A stretch of 64,000 bases of DNA. It comes from an uncultured eubacterium 1-6. GTDB taxonomy: Bacteria > Bacillota > Clostridia > Lachnospirales > Lachnospiraceae. The notes below the pieces were generated by a model. It was given only the letters and a program-made list of their open reading frames with translations. It ran no database searches and was not told where the DNA came from. The position numbers were made by a program, and so were the translations under genes. Of the stretch, positions 26,722 to 34,828 are shown in pieces (position 1 is the first letter of the stretch; every line of letters begins with the position of its first letter). The stretch spans positions 49,065-113,064 of the forward strand of contig CAIFEZ010000001.1 in the NCBI GenBank assembly GCA_903789595.1. The letters are read 5' to 3'.

Positions 26722-27240
26722 TCAGTCGAGGCCGCAGGCGGTGAAAAAATTCTGTACATACCGGTCCCATGCCTGATCAATGGTGCGGTCCAGCGTGAAG
26801 GTGCGCAGAGAGGACCCGGTCGTGACCGTCAGGGTGTGATTCCGGTATTGAATATTCAGGAAGAGCCCGAGGACATCGTCCGGGTCATAATTCAGCTCGT
26901 TTTTTTCCATAAACCAGCGGATCTGTCCGCTGCTCAGCTGGAATACAAAGCGAAAGGAAAGGGGAAGGCGCCGGCCCTTGAAGATCTGCACGCAAAAGGA
27001 ACGGATGTCCTTCCACCGCACCAGAGGCTCCCGGTGTGTCTGTGCATCTCTGCCGATGTGCATGCTCCCGGTATCTTCGGAAGCGCCATCCTCATAAAAC
27101 TCCGGATGAGACTGGCCGTCGATGGTGAAGGTGGTAAAGGTTGTGATCTGAGCCTCCGAGACCAGAAAGCGGTCAAACGTCTCTTTCAGCAGAAGCTGGT
27201 TCATAAAGCTTCCGACATGTTCAATCTGTAGTGCGATCAT
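26722..27240 (-). CDS. DUF5721 family protein
   Basis: 172 aa; ATG at 27240 behind GGAGGTTACT on the minus strand. The N-terminus MIALQIEHVGSFMNQLLL and the stretch FLVSEAQITTFTTFTIDG match my recollection of DUF5721, a family seen mainly in Lachnospiraceae. Central residues contain WKDIRSFCVQIFKG. There is no signal peptide or membrane helix, so it should be cytosolic. Nothing catalytic can be recognised, and its role is unknown. It converges with htpG across the tandem repeat. Confidence 0.75.
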   Translation of the reverse strand: MIALQIEHVGSFMNQLLLKETFDRFLVSEAQITTFTTFTIDGQSHPEFYEDGASEDTGSMHIGRDAQTHREPLVRWKDIRSFCVQIFKGRRLPLSFRFVFQLSSGQIRWFMEKNELNYDPDDVLGLFLNIQYRNHTLTVTTGSSLRTFTLDRTIDQAWDRYVQNFFTACGLD

Positions 27241-27305
27241 AGTAACCTCCGAAATACAAGATCTATTATAATAGAGTTCCCGGCTTCTCACAATGCTATA
27301 ATGAA

Positions 27306-27434
27306 GTTACTGTTTCGGTTCTTGAAAGGCAGTGATTTCACAGCCCCGCTGCCATTCGCAAATCTTTAACAGCCGGTAATGCTCAGGCAAAGGTGCTGTG
27401 AAATCCTTGGCTTGTCAGCTGTGCGTGAACGGCA
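27306..27434. repeat. Palindromic repeat family A, internally deleted (copy A5)
   Basis: Starts GTTACTGTTTCGG and ends GTGCGTGAACGGCAG. It keeps the outer arms (AAGGCAGTGATTTCACAGCC with GGTGCTGTGAAATCCTTGGC) but lacks the central palindrome of the long form. Confidence 0.75.
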
Positions 27435-27475
27435 GCTGCGGCATCTTCAGAATACGGGAATTTACGGATTGTGCT

Positions 27476-27503
27476 TTGCAATTGACGGGATTTGTTGTAT
27501 ACT
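27476..27503 (+). promoter_or_regulatory. Probable promoter for the gene at 27602
   Basis: TTGCAA, 16 bases, TATACT, about 100 bases upstream of the start codon and just after repeat A5. Confidence 0.55.
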
Positions 27504-27601
27504 ACTTACATTGGGTTTTCACAGGGGTACGGCAGAAAAACGGGGATTTCTGCCGGATCAGCCGGAACCCGGATCAAGAGACAGGTAAGGAGTATGTTGG
27601 T

Positions 27602-28006
27602 ATGAGTCAGGAAAAGGTTGATTTATATAAGGAAGAGAAAAAGAACCGCAAGAAGCTCATGCGGAGAGAGAAGATCAGAACAACGCTGACAGTAGTTGCT
27701 GTAGTCGCGATTTTCGGTGTTCTCATCGGATGGTTCAGCTGGGCGGTTTACAACAATGTGAAGAACAATCAGGCAACCACGGCAAAGGCTACGACGACGG
27801 AGCTGGATCTCTCCGCGATCGAGTCCTATACGACAGCCCTGAACAGCTATGTCACAGAGCAGAAGACAAGTGCTGACAGCACCTCTGCGGATACCTCTTC
27901 TGAAAGTACCTCTGACAGCAGCGAGGCAGCATCCACATCCGCGGATTCGTCTGCATCATCCACCTCTGCGGCTTCCTCTGTTTCATCCGCGTCTGCAGCC
28001 GGGTGA
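27602..28006 (+). CDS. Small single-pass membrane protein with Ser/Ala/Thr-rich tail
   Basis: 134 aa; ATG 27602 behind AAGGAG. A basic N-terminal stretch (KEEKKNRKKLMRREKIR) precedes one hydrophobic helix at about residues 27-50 (TLTVVAVVAIFGVLIGWFSW). A short structured segment follows, then a 50-residue tail almost entirely of Ser, Thr, Ala, Asp and Glu. By the positive-inside rule the tail faces outward. I know no function. The low-complexity tail resembles wall-spanning spacers of Gram-positive surface proteins. Confidence 0.75.
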   Translation: MSQEKVDLYKEEKKNRKKLMRREKIRTTLTVVAVVAIFGVLIGWFSWAVYNNVKNNQATTAKATTTELDLSAIESYTTALNSYVTEQKTSADSTSADTSSESTSDSSEAASTSADSSASSTSAASSVSSASAAG

Positions 28007-28112
28007 CGGACTCCGGAAGCAGCCGAAGAACAGGACGGCCGGTTCTGTTCTCATGACAGAAGCAGCACAGGGGTTTGGGTATCAGATTATAAATATGTAC
28101 AGTATCGACAGG

Positions 28113-28142
28113 GCGTTCTGCGTGAGGCAGGGCGCTTTTTTT
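28113..28142 (+). terminator. Terminator after the small membrane protein gene
   Basis: GCGTTCTGC and GCAGGGCGC pair through two wobbles and are followed by seven Ts. Repeat C1 begins within the T run. Confidence 0.75.
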
Positions 28143-28235
28143 ACGCGAACAGTGAACCGCATCCGAATGCGAAGGATTCGTGTGCGGCGAGCGTCGCGAT
28201 AGCGAGATAAAACTCGCACAGCATGTTTTATCTCG
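28141..28235. repeat. Intergenic repeat family C (copy C1)
   Basis: A 95-bp unit beginning TTACGCGAACAGTGA and ending in an inverted repeat, GCGAGATAAAAC with GTTTTATCTCG. The second copy is at 43205-43299; both start in the T tract of a terminator. Confidence 0.8.
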
Positions 28236-28504
28236 TTATTGAATAGGAGTTCTCCCCTGTACCTTTTATTACGGATCACGCCTGGCTGACCGGGAAGAGA
28301 CCTACAATCTCTGCCTTTCAGATATGCCGGGAACGTTTGAATGGTACTCCTCTATGCCGCACAGGGTCCGGGACTGTGCTTTTTCACATAAAGGAGATGC
28401 GAAATGAAAAAATCGGAACAGAGGGATGCGAGATAATGCGGAGGAATGCAGAAAGATGCAGGAAAATAAAGAATGGAAAAGATGAAAACATCAGAAGATG
28501 AGGA
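28236..28504. other. Gap with an orphan terminator and tiny ORFs
   Basis: No standard gene is seen. A clear terminator lies at 28359-28384. Beyond it, a ten-codon ORF (ATG 28404, MKKSEQRDAR) has a good AAAGGAG site, and another very short ORF follows. The stretch before the terminator could encode a small RNA, but I match it to no known family. Confidence 0.4.
28359..28384 (+). terminator. Orphan rho-independent terminator
   Basis: GCACAG-N9-CTGTGC followed by TTTTT. No coding gene lies directly upstream on this strand. Confidence 0.7.
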
Positions 28505-28536
28505 AGAAAAACCGTCCCCCGAGACGGAAGACGGTT
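28505..28536 (-). terminator. Terminator facing the cold shock gene
   Basis: On the minus strand, AACCGTC-N13-GACGGTT followed by a T-rich run. The plus strand also has T-rich sequence after the stem, so it may be bidirectional. Confidence 0.7.
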
Positions 28537-28695
28537 ATTTTTCGATTGAACTGATTATTACGTGTGCAAACACTTGATGCGTAACTTAATATCGTAAGAT
28601 CTATATATAAATCAATGCTTCAAAATGCTGTAACAAGAAAAGCAATTCTTTCGATGTTTAGGTTTAGATTAGTGATTCCGGTTCGTCAGCTGAAA

Positions 28696-28896
28696 TTACA
28701 GTTTAACAACGTTTGCGGCCTGCATTCCCTTAGCGCCTTCTACGAGATCGTAGGAAACAGCCTGTCCCTCGTCCAGAGATTTGAATCCCTCACCCTGGAT
28801 AGCGGAGAAATGAACGAATACGTCCTTTCCATCCTCACCGGTGATGAAACCGTAGCCTTTTTCAGCATTGAACCACTTAACAGTGCCCTTGTTCAT
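28696..28896 (-). CDS. Cold shock protein (CspA family)
   Basis: 66 aa from the ATG at 28896, after GGAGGTACTTCAA; an upstream in-frame ATG lacks a better site. It is a one-domain OB fold with the RNP1 motif KGYGFIT and RNP2 motif VFVHFSAI. Csp proteins bind single-stranded RNA and act as RNA chaperones in cold and growth transitions. It is monocistronic, with its own promoter and a palindrome in the 5' leader, and is divergent from the pyr operon. Confidence 0.97.
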   Translation of the reverse strand: MNKGTVKWFNAEKGYGFITGEDGKDVFVHFSAIQGEGFKSLDEGQAVSYDLVEGAKGMQAANVVKL

Positions 28897-28934
28897 TTGA
28901 AGTACCTCCATACTTACTAAGAAAAATAATGAAT

Positions 28935-28951
28935 CGGTGAAGCCTTCACCG
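28935..28951 (-). promoter_or_regulatory. Perfect 17-nt palindrome in the csp leader
   Basis: CGGTGAAG-C-CTTCACCG lies between the csp promoter and its ribosome binding site. It could be an operator or an RNA hairpin affecting translation. Confidence 0.6.
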
Positions 28952-28958
28952 TGATTTG

Positions 28959-28987
28959 ATTATAGATTTAAGAGGTTGAAAAGTCAA
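28959..28987 (-). promoter_or_regulatory. Promoter of the cold shock gene (minus strand)
   Basis: On the minus strand, TTGACT, 17 bases, TATAAT. Confidence 0.85.
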
Positions 28988-29011
28988 GAATCTTTGCGCA
29001 ATTTGAGATCC

Positions 29012-29040
29012 TTGAATTCTGATGCACCATCTTGTATACT
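29012..29040 (+). promoter_or_regulatory. Promoter of the pyr operon
   Basis: TTGAAT, 17 bases, TATACT, 94 bases before the pyrC start and back to back with the csp promoter. I see no PyrR-type attenuator in the short leader. Confidence 0.75.
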
Positions 29041-29134
29041 GTAGACGGAAATTTATGCCCGGGACAAGACGGACTGGGAAATCTTCCGACGGAACCTCAG
29101 GCTTTATCCCTCACAAGGAAAGGCAGAAATCTTT

Positions 29135-30433
29135 ATGGATACCATTCTGATAAAAAACGGCAGAATCATCGATCCGGATACGCGTTTTGACGGCATCGCT
29201 GACCTCTATCTGTCCGAAGGAAAAATCACCAGAGTCGCGAAAAATATTACAGAAAAGGCCGATCATGAGATTGACGCAAAGGGCATGTGGGTCATGCCCG
29301 GACTGATTGACCTGCACGTGCACCTCCGTGATCCGGGCCTCACCTGGAAGGAGGATGTGACCACAGGGGCGAAGGCGGCCGCGAGAGGCGGAATCACCAC
29401 CATCGTTGCCATGCCAAACACAAAGCCGGTCTGCGACAGCCCGGACCGCATCGACTATGTCATGCATAAGGCGGAGCATACAGCATCGATCCATGTCCTT
29501 CAGGCCGGAGCGGTCACGGAGGGACAGAACGGAGAAAAGCTGGCGGATATCAGGGGAATGGTGGAGCATGGAATCCCCGCTGTTTCCGAGGACGGGAAGT
29601 CCGTCATGAACGCCGAACTGGCGCGGGAAGCGATGAAAATCTGCCGCGAGGAGAACATTCCGTTTCTGGATCACTGCGAAGACAGAAATCTCGTGCAGGG
29701 GGGCTGCGTGAATGAGGATGCCGTTTCCAGAGCGGAAGGTCTTCCGGGCATTACGAATTCGGTGGAAGATGTCATCATCGCGAGGGATATGATCCTGGCA
29801 CATGAGACAGGCGCGCACCTTCATCTCTGCCACTGCTCTACTAAGGGAAGCTATGAGATGCTGAAGGCGGCGAAGGCAAAGGGCTGGGATGTGTCCGGAG
29901 AGGTCTGCCCGCATCATTTTGTTCTTACGAGCAGCGATCGGGTGCCCGGAGATACGAATTACAAGATGAATCCGCCGCTGCGCACCGAGGAGGACCGGGA
30001 GGCGCTCCGCAGGGGACTTGCGGAGGGCGTTTTTGAGGCAATCAGCACGGATCATGCGCCGCATGCTCGAGAGGAGAAGGATCAGCCGATGGAGAAAGCA
30101 CCCTTCGGAATCGTCGGTCTCGAGACTTCCGTCGCGCTGACGATTACCCATCTGGTCAAAACGGGTATTCTGACGCCGATGCAGATGGCGGAGCGGATGA
30201 GCGCCGGCCCGGCGAAGATTCTTCATCTGGATCAGAGGGGCTCTCTCGCGGAGGGCATGGAAGCGGATGTTACCATCATCGATCCGGATGCTGTTTACAG
30301 GATTGACGCCCGGGACTTTGAGTCCCGGGGAAAAAATACACCGTTTGACGGCTGTGAGGTCACCGGCCGGGTCGACACCACGATCTGCGGCGGAAAAATC
30401 GTATATCAGAAAGGGAGAATGTACTATGATTAA
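29135..30433 (+). CDS. pyrC: Dihydroorotase
   Basis: 432 aa; ATG 29135 after aaggaaaggcag. The zinc-site motif DLHVHLRDPG is near residue 58. GGITTIVAMPNTKP, HLCHCSTKG and STDHAPHAREEKD supply the other metal and substrate ligands, marking a type I dihydroorotase of the amidohydrolase fold. It cyclises carbamoyl-aspartate in UMP synthesis. It is the first gene of a pyrC-F-K-D-E operon; the next start overlaps its stop by 8 bases. Confidence 0.97.
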   Translation: MDTILIKNGRIIDPDTRFDGIADLYLSEGKITRVAKNITEKADHEIDAKGMWVMPGLIDLHVHLRDPGLTWKEDVTTGAKAAARGGITTIVAMPNTKPVCDSPDRIDYVMHKAEHTASIHVLQAGAVTEGQNGEKLADIRGMVEHGIPAVSEDGKSVMNAELAREAMKICREENIPFLDHCEDRNLVQGGCVNEDAVSRAEGLPGITNSVEDVIIARDMILAHETGAHLHLCHCSTKGSYEMLKAAKAKGWDVSGEVCPHHFVLTSSDRVPGDTNYKMNPPLRTEEDREALRRGLAEGVFEAISTDHAPHAREEKDQPMEKAPFGIVGLETSVALTITHLVKTGILTPMQMAERMSAGPAKILHLDQRGSLAEGMEADVTIIDPDAVYRIDARDFESRGKNTPFDGCEVTGRVDTTICGGKIVYQKGRMYYD

Positions 30434-31355
30434 TCGTCTGATTCAAAATATCAGAGAAAAGAACGCGCCGGTCGTTGTCGGTCTGGATCCGATGCTCTCC
30501 TATGTACCGGAGCGGATTCAAAGGCAGGCGTTCCATCAGTACGGAGAGACGCTGGAGGGCGCCGCGGAGGCTGTCTGGGAGTTCAATAAAGCCATTGTCG
30601 ACGCGACATACGATCTGATTCCGGCGGTGAAGCCGCAGGTGGCGATGTACGAACAGTTCGGTGTGCCGGGCATGGCCGTATATGAGAGAACGGTGTCCTA
30701 CTGTCAGAGCAAGGGACTCGTCGTGATCGGAGATGTTAAGCGCGGCGACATCGGGTCCACCTCGGAGGCGTATGCCGTCGGACACCTGGGACATGTGAAG
30801 GTGGGAAACAGAGAATATTCAGGCTTTCATGAGGATTTCGCGACCGTCAACCCGTATCTGGGAAGTGACGGCATCCGTCCGTTCATCAAGGTCTGCAGTG
30901 AGGAGAAGAAGGGGATTTTTGTCCTCGTGAAGACGTCGAATCCGTCCAGCGGAGAGTTTCAGGACCGCCTTGTGGACGGGAGACCGCTCTATGAGCTGGT
31001 CGGTGAAAAGGTAGATGAGTGGGGCCGCGAGGCGATGGGAGATGGGTACAGCTACGTCGGAGCTGTCGTCGGAGCAACTTATCCGGAACAGGGCAGGGCC
31101 CTCCGGAAAATGATGCCGAAGACCTTTATTCTGGTGCCCGGATATGGCGCCCAGGGCGGAAAGGGCGCCGATCTCACAGACTTTTTCAATGAGGACGGAC
31201 TCGGAGCCATCATCAATTCCTCCCGCGGTATTATCTGCGCGTACCGGAAGGAAGCGTATGCGGAGTATGGAGAGGAGCATTTTGCGGACGCCTCGAGAGC
31301 GGCTGTCATTGATATGATCCGGGACATCAACGGCGCGCTGGAAGCCTCCAGATGA
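30426..31355 (+). CDS. pyrF: Orotidine 5'-phosphate decarboxylase (type 2)
   Basis: 309 aa from ATG 30426, which overlaps pyrC by 8 bases. Signature residues are VVVGLDPML near residue 15, VIGDVKRGDIGSTS near 100 (catalytic Lys and Asp), TVNPYLGSDGI near 140, and the phosphate-binding VPGYGAQGG near 238. It is the longer subfamily 2 type common in Clostridia and actinobacteria. It releases CO2 from OMP to give UMP, the last step of the pathway served by this operon. Confidence 0.97.
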   Translation: MINRLIQNIREKNAPVVVGLDPMLSYVPERIQRQAFHQYGETLEGAAEAVWEFNKAIVDATYDLIPAVKPQVAMYEQFGVPGMAVYERTVSYCQSKGLVVIGDVKRGDIGSTSEAYAVGHLGHVKVGNREYSGFHEDFATVNPYLGSDGIRPFIKVCSEEKKGIFVLVKTSNPSSGEFQDRLVDGRPLYELVGEKVDEWGREAMGDGYSYVGAVVGATYPEQGRALRKMMPKTFILVPGYGAQGGKGADLTDFFNEDGLGAIINSSRGIICAYRKEAYAEYGEEHFADASRAAVIDMIRDINGALEASR

Positions 31356-31443
31356 ATTCTGGTTTGCGGCACCCCCCATTCAATCTTTGCCATTTTAACG
31401 GTGTGTGAACAGCGGCGGATTTTGGAAAGGATATCAGAAGGTT

Positions 31444-32310
31444 ATGAAAATAAAGGAGACGGCAACAATTGTCAGCCAGAGCCGGATCAGTGCAGGCATC
31501 TATGACATGGTCCTCTCGGCGCCCGGAATCTCCGGCGAGGCGGCGCCGGGACAGTTCGTAAATGTTTATCTCAATGACAAAAGCAGGCTTCTGCCAAGAC
31601 CGATCAGTCTCTGCGGAATCGACGCAGACAGGCAGACAATTCGTCTGGTCTACCGCGTATCCGGCGCGGGGACCGGTGAGATGGCACAGATGTGCGCTGG
31701 GGAAAAGCTCGAAATTCTCGGACCTCTCGGCAATGGTTTCCCGCTCGAGGAGGCGGCAGGGAAGAGAGTCTTTCTCGTCGGCGGAGGAATCGGAGTGCCT
31801 CCGCTTCTGGAAACAGCGAGGGTTCTTTACGAGAGCGCAGCGCTTGATGAGGAGCAGTCGGATGTGATCGCCGACGAGCAGAGAGTCTCCGAAAAGTCCG
31901 ACGGAGTCAATGCGAAAACCCGGACCACGGAAGTGGTAAGCGTGATCGGCTACCGCAGCGACTGTTTTCTGAAGGCGGAATTCGACCGTTACGGAGATAC
32001 GATCATCGCGACGGAAGACGGCAGCACGGGGACCAGAGGAAATGTAATGGACGCGATCCGGGCCGACGGCAGAAAACCGGATGTGATTTTTGCCTGCGGG
32101 CCGCTTCCTATGCTCAGGGCCCTGAAGACCTGGGCCGAAGAGGAGCAGATCCCCTGCTGGGTTTCCATGGAGGAGCGCATGGCCTGCGGAATCGGCGCCT
32201 GTCTCGCCTGCGTCTGCAGGACCCGTGAGATCGACGGCCATTCCCAGGTGAAGAATACCAGAGTCTGCAAGGACGGACCGGTATTCAACGCGGCGGAGCT
32301 GGATCTTTAA
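31444..32310 (+). CDS. pyrK: Dihydroorotate dehydrogenase electron-transfer subunit
   Basis: 288 aa; ATG 31444. It has an FAD-binding barrel (RLLPRPISLCGID, with the flavin RPxS motif), a NAD-binding lobe (FLVGGGIGVPPLL), and a C-terminal [2Fe-2S] cysteine set in CGIGACLACVC plus a later Cys in TRVCKDG. It passes electrons from PyrD to NAD+ in class 1B enzymes. A charged insertion of about 25 residues (near 137-162) lies after the NAD motif. The 88-bp gap after pyrF contains a fragment, TGTGTGAACAG, like the right end of repeat family A. Confidence 0.95.
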   Translation: MKIKETATIVSQSRISAGIYDMVLSAPGISGEAAPGQFVNVYLNDKSRLLPRPISLCGIDADRQTIRLVYRVSGAGTGEMAQMCAGEKLEILGPLGNGFPLEEAAGKRVFLVGGGIGVPPLLETARVLYESAALDEEQSDVIADEQRVSEKSDGVNAKTRTTEVVSVIGYRSDCFLKAEFDRYGDTIIATEDGSTGTRGNVMDAIRADGRKPDVIFACGPLPMLRALKTWAEEEQIPCWVSMEERMACGIGACLACVCRTREIDGHSQVKNTRVCKDGPVFNAAELDL

Positions 32311-32343
32311 GAGTCAGTCTTCGGGTGACGGACCGGACATCCG

Positions 32344-32406
32344 AGAAGCCGGATTCTGAGGAAAAGCCGGAAGAGAAGCCGGAAGAGAAGCCGGAGAAAA
32401 AGCCGG
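32344..32406. repeat. Low-complexity 15-bp repeat after pyrK
   Basis: Three or four units of GAAGCCGGAAGA-type sequence. One frame reads EKPEEKPEEKPEKKPG, but no start or ribosome binding site supports translation. Confidence 0.6.
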
Positions 32407-32495
32407 GATCTCAGTGGAGCTGAGGTCTGGAAAATCAGGAGCACAAGAACCTGAAAGGGATGGAAAAAAGCAGAATCAGCTGGAGGCATAGATAG

Positions 32496-33413
32496 ATGGG
32501 AGCAAAGAACAGGCTTGGCGTAAACATCGCCGGAGTGGAACTGAAAAACCCTGTTATGACCGCGTCCGGAACCTTCGGATCGGGTGAGGAATACAGTGAA
32601 TTTGTCGATCTGAACCGGCTCGGAGCTGTTGTTACGAAGGGTGTGGCGAATGTGCCATGGCCCGGCAATCCGACGCCGAGAGTCGCCGAGGTGTACGGCG
32701 GCATGCTGAATGCGATCGGTCTTCAGAATCCGGGAGTTGAGGTCTTCTGCAGGAGAGATCTCCCGTTTCTGAAGAAATACGATACAAAGATCATCGTAAA
32801 TGTCTGCGGCCACTCGATTGAGGAGTACACGGAAGTGGTGGAACGGCTTGCGGATGAGCCTGTGGATATGCTGGAGATCAATATCTCATGTCCGAATGTG
32901 AGAGAGGGAGGTATTGCCTTCGGAACTGTTCCGTCTGTCGCGGAGAAAATCACGAGGGCCTGCAGGAATGTGGCGAAGCAGCCGATCATTATGAAGCTCA
33001 GCCCGAATGTTACCGATATCGGCGAGATGGCGAGGGCAGTGGAGGCTGGCGGTGCAGACGCGGTCTCTCTGATCAACACGCTGACCGGCATGAAGATTGA
33101 CGTCAATCGGAGAAAATTTGTCCTGGCGAACAGGACCGGCGGCATGTCGGGTCCGGCCGTGAAGCCGATTGCGCTTCGCATGGTGTATGAAGCGGCGCAC
33201 GCAGTGCATCTTCCGGTCATCGGAATGGGCGGCATTGCGACCGCGGAGGACGCGCTGGAATTTATCCTCGCGGGTGCTACGGCGGTGTCGGTGGGAACTG
33301 CGAATTTCAGCAATCCCCGCGCGACCCTGGATGTGGCAGAGGGTATTGACCGGTATCTGGAGGAGAACGGAATCGACAGCGTACAGGATCTGATCGGTGC
33401 GGTAGAGGAATAA
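32496..33413 (+). CDS. pyrD: Dihydroorotate dehydrogenase, class 1B catalytic subunit
   Basis: 305 aa; ATG 32496 after GGAGG. The FMN barrel shows NPVMTASGTFGSG near residue 17, NAIGLQNPG near 70, the active-site cysteine in EINISCPNV near 130, and the phosphate-binding IGMGGIATAEDA near 240. With PyrK it forms the NAD-linked heterotetramer that oxidises dihydroorotate to orotate in the cytosol. It lies 185 bases after pyrK. Confidence 0.97.
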   Translation: MGAKNRLGVNIAGVELKNPVMTASGTFGSGEEYSEFVDLNRLGAVVTKGVANVPWPGNPTPRVAEVYGGMLNAIGLQNPGVEVFCRRDLPFLKKYDTKIIVNVCGHSIEEYTEVVERLADEPVDMLEINISCPNVREGGIAFGTVPSVAEKITRACRNVAKQPIIMKLSPNVTDIGEMARAVEAGGADAVSLINTLTGMKIDVNRRKFVLANRTGGMSGPAVKPIALRMVYEAAHAVHLPVIGMGGIATAEDALEFILAGATAVSVGTANFSNPRATLDVAEGIDRYLEENGIDSVQDLIGAVEE

Positions 33414-33547
33414 CACAGACAAAAGAACAGCAGATAAAGGGCCGCAGAGAAAGAGTTCCGGAGAAAAACCACAGATAGTAAAGCAGCAAAAGAATATAAG
33501 AATAATAGCAGAAAAAGAACGCAGTCTTAATAAGGAGCGGCGGACAC

Positions 33548-34243
33548 ATGGAAGAATACAAAAAGCAGTTTATTGATTTTATGATCGACAGTCACGTACT
33601 GAAGTTCGGGGATTTCACGCTGAAGAGCGGCAGAAAATCTCCCTTCTTCATGAATGCCGGGGCGTATGTCACCGGATCTCAGCTGAAGAAGCTCGGAGAG
33701 TTTTACGCAAAGGCTATTCACGACAGCTACGGGCTGGACTTCGATGTCCTTTTCGGACCGGCTTACAAGGGAATCCCGCTGTCAGTGGTAACCGCCATTG
33801 CCATCAGTGATCTCTACGGCGTCGATGTGAAATACTGCTCCAACCGGAAGGAAGCAAAGGACCACGGCGGAGACAAGGGAATCCTGCTCGGCAGTGAGAT
33901 CAGGGACGGAGACCGCGTCGTCATCATAGAGGATGTGACCACCTCCGGAAAGTCCATTGAGGAAACCTTCCCGATTATTCAGGTGCAGGGCAATGTGGAA
34001 ATCAAGGGACTGATGGTATCGCTGAATCGTATGGAGCGCGGAAAGGGAACCAGAAGCGCGCTCTCGGAGATCAGTGAAAAATACGGCTTCCCGGCGAATG
34101 CCATCGTTTCCATGGCCGATGTCTTCCGCTACCTCGGAGAGGATCAGCAGGCAGGACGGATGACGCTGACGGAGGAGCAGAAAAAGGCGATCCGCGATTA
34201 TTACGCGGAATACGGGGCAGAGGAATATCAGGGACTGTTCTGA
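33548..34243 (+). CDS. pyrE: Orotate phosphoribosyltransferase
   Basis: 231 aa; ATG 33548 after AAGGAG. The PRPP-binding motif is VVIIEDVTTSGKSIEET near residue 122. The flexible loop reads NRKEAKDHGGDKG and the N-terminal part shows FTLKSGRKSPFFMNAG. It joins orotate to PRPP, making OMP for PyrF. It closes the operon; an A-rich 134-bp gap separates it from pyrD. Confidence 0.96.
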   Translation: MEEYKKQFIDFMIDSHVLKFGDFTLKSGRKSPFFMNAGAYVTGSQLKKLGEFYAKAIHDSYGLDFDVLFGPAYKGIPLSVVTAIAISDLYGVDVKYCSNRKEAKDHGGDKGILLGSEIRDGDRVVIIEDVTTSGKSIEETFPIIQVQGNVEIKGLMVSLNRMERGKGTRSALSEISEKYGFPANAIVSMADVFRYLGEDQQAGRMTLTEEQKKAIRDYYAEYGAEEYQGLF

Positions 34244-34259
34244 GGCAGTATGTTGCAGT

Positions 34260-34583
34260 ATGTTTAAGAAGAAAAATGTAAAGTACACCTTTATCAAAGA
34301 AGAAAAATTCACCGACACCAGAGTATCTCTGACACTCTCCGTGATTTCGTTCGCCGTGTTCGCCGTTACCGTTCTGATTTCCTTTATCGTTCAGGCACAG
34401 GGAGGGATTGCTCTCGGCTGTGCGGGACTGATCGCGATGCTTTTTTCCTTCTATGCCTTTTATCTGGGCATGCGGGCGCTTTCGGAAAGAACGGAGGGTG
34501 TCAGGAGAGCAACATTGTCGGCGCTTGCCTCGGGCATCATGTCGATTCTGTGGATCGTGCTTTTTCTGCTCGGCATCCATTAA
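34260..34583 (+). CDS. Small membrane protein, possibly DUF6142
   Basis: 107 aa, starting 16 bases after pyrE and likely co-transcribed. A basic N-terminus with KYTFIKEEKFTD is followed by three hydrophobic helices (about residues 22-45, 50-70 and 85-105). It resembles small Clostridia membrane proteins that I recall as DUF6142, but the match is uncertain. No function can be assigned. Confidence 0.65.
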   Translation: MFKKKNVKYTFIKEEKFTDTRVSLTLSVISFAVFAVTVLISFIVQAQGGIALGCAGLIAMLFSFYAFYLGMRALSERTEGVRRATLSALASGIMSILWIVLFLLGIH

Positions 34584-34689
34584 ACGTGGTGTTCCGGTCA
34601 TGGCGGCCGTGTCGGTTTTGCCTGAGCGGCGACAATGACAGAGAGCACGGCTGTCAGATCCGGACGGCGCCGGAGCTTCTGCCCGGGGT

Positions 34690-34820
34690 AAGCTGCAGAA
34701 GAGAGGCAGAAAGTGCCGTCCGGGTTGGGCGGCAGAAGAGGAGCAGTAAGTGCCGTCCGGGGTAAGCTGCAGAAGAGAAGAAGAAAATACAGTCCGGGAT
34801 GTGCGGCAGAATGGAGGCGG
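34690..34820. repeat. 37-bp tandem repeat running into the HD gene
   Basis: Three contiguous 37-base units (34690, 34727, 34764), each ending GTCCGGGTT/GGT/GAT, plus a partial fourth from 34801 (GTGCGGCAGAATGGAGG). The fourth provides the GGAGG ribosome binding site of the next gene. Confidence 0.8.
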
Positions 34821-34828
34821 ACCCTAAT

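Noticed and set aside
27398..27601. N-terminal extension of the small membrane protein gene
   Set aside because: The extension would read through repeat A5 and the promoter; AAGGAG supports the ATG at 27602.
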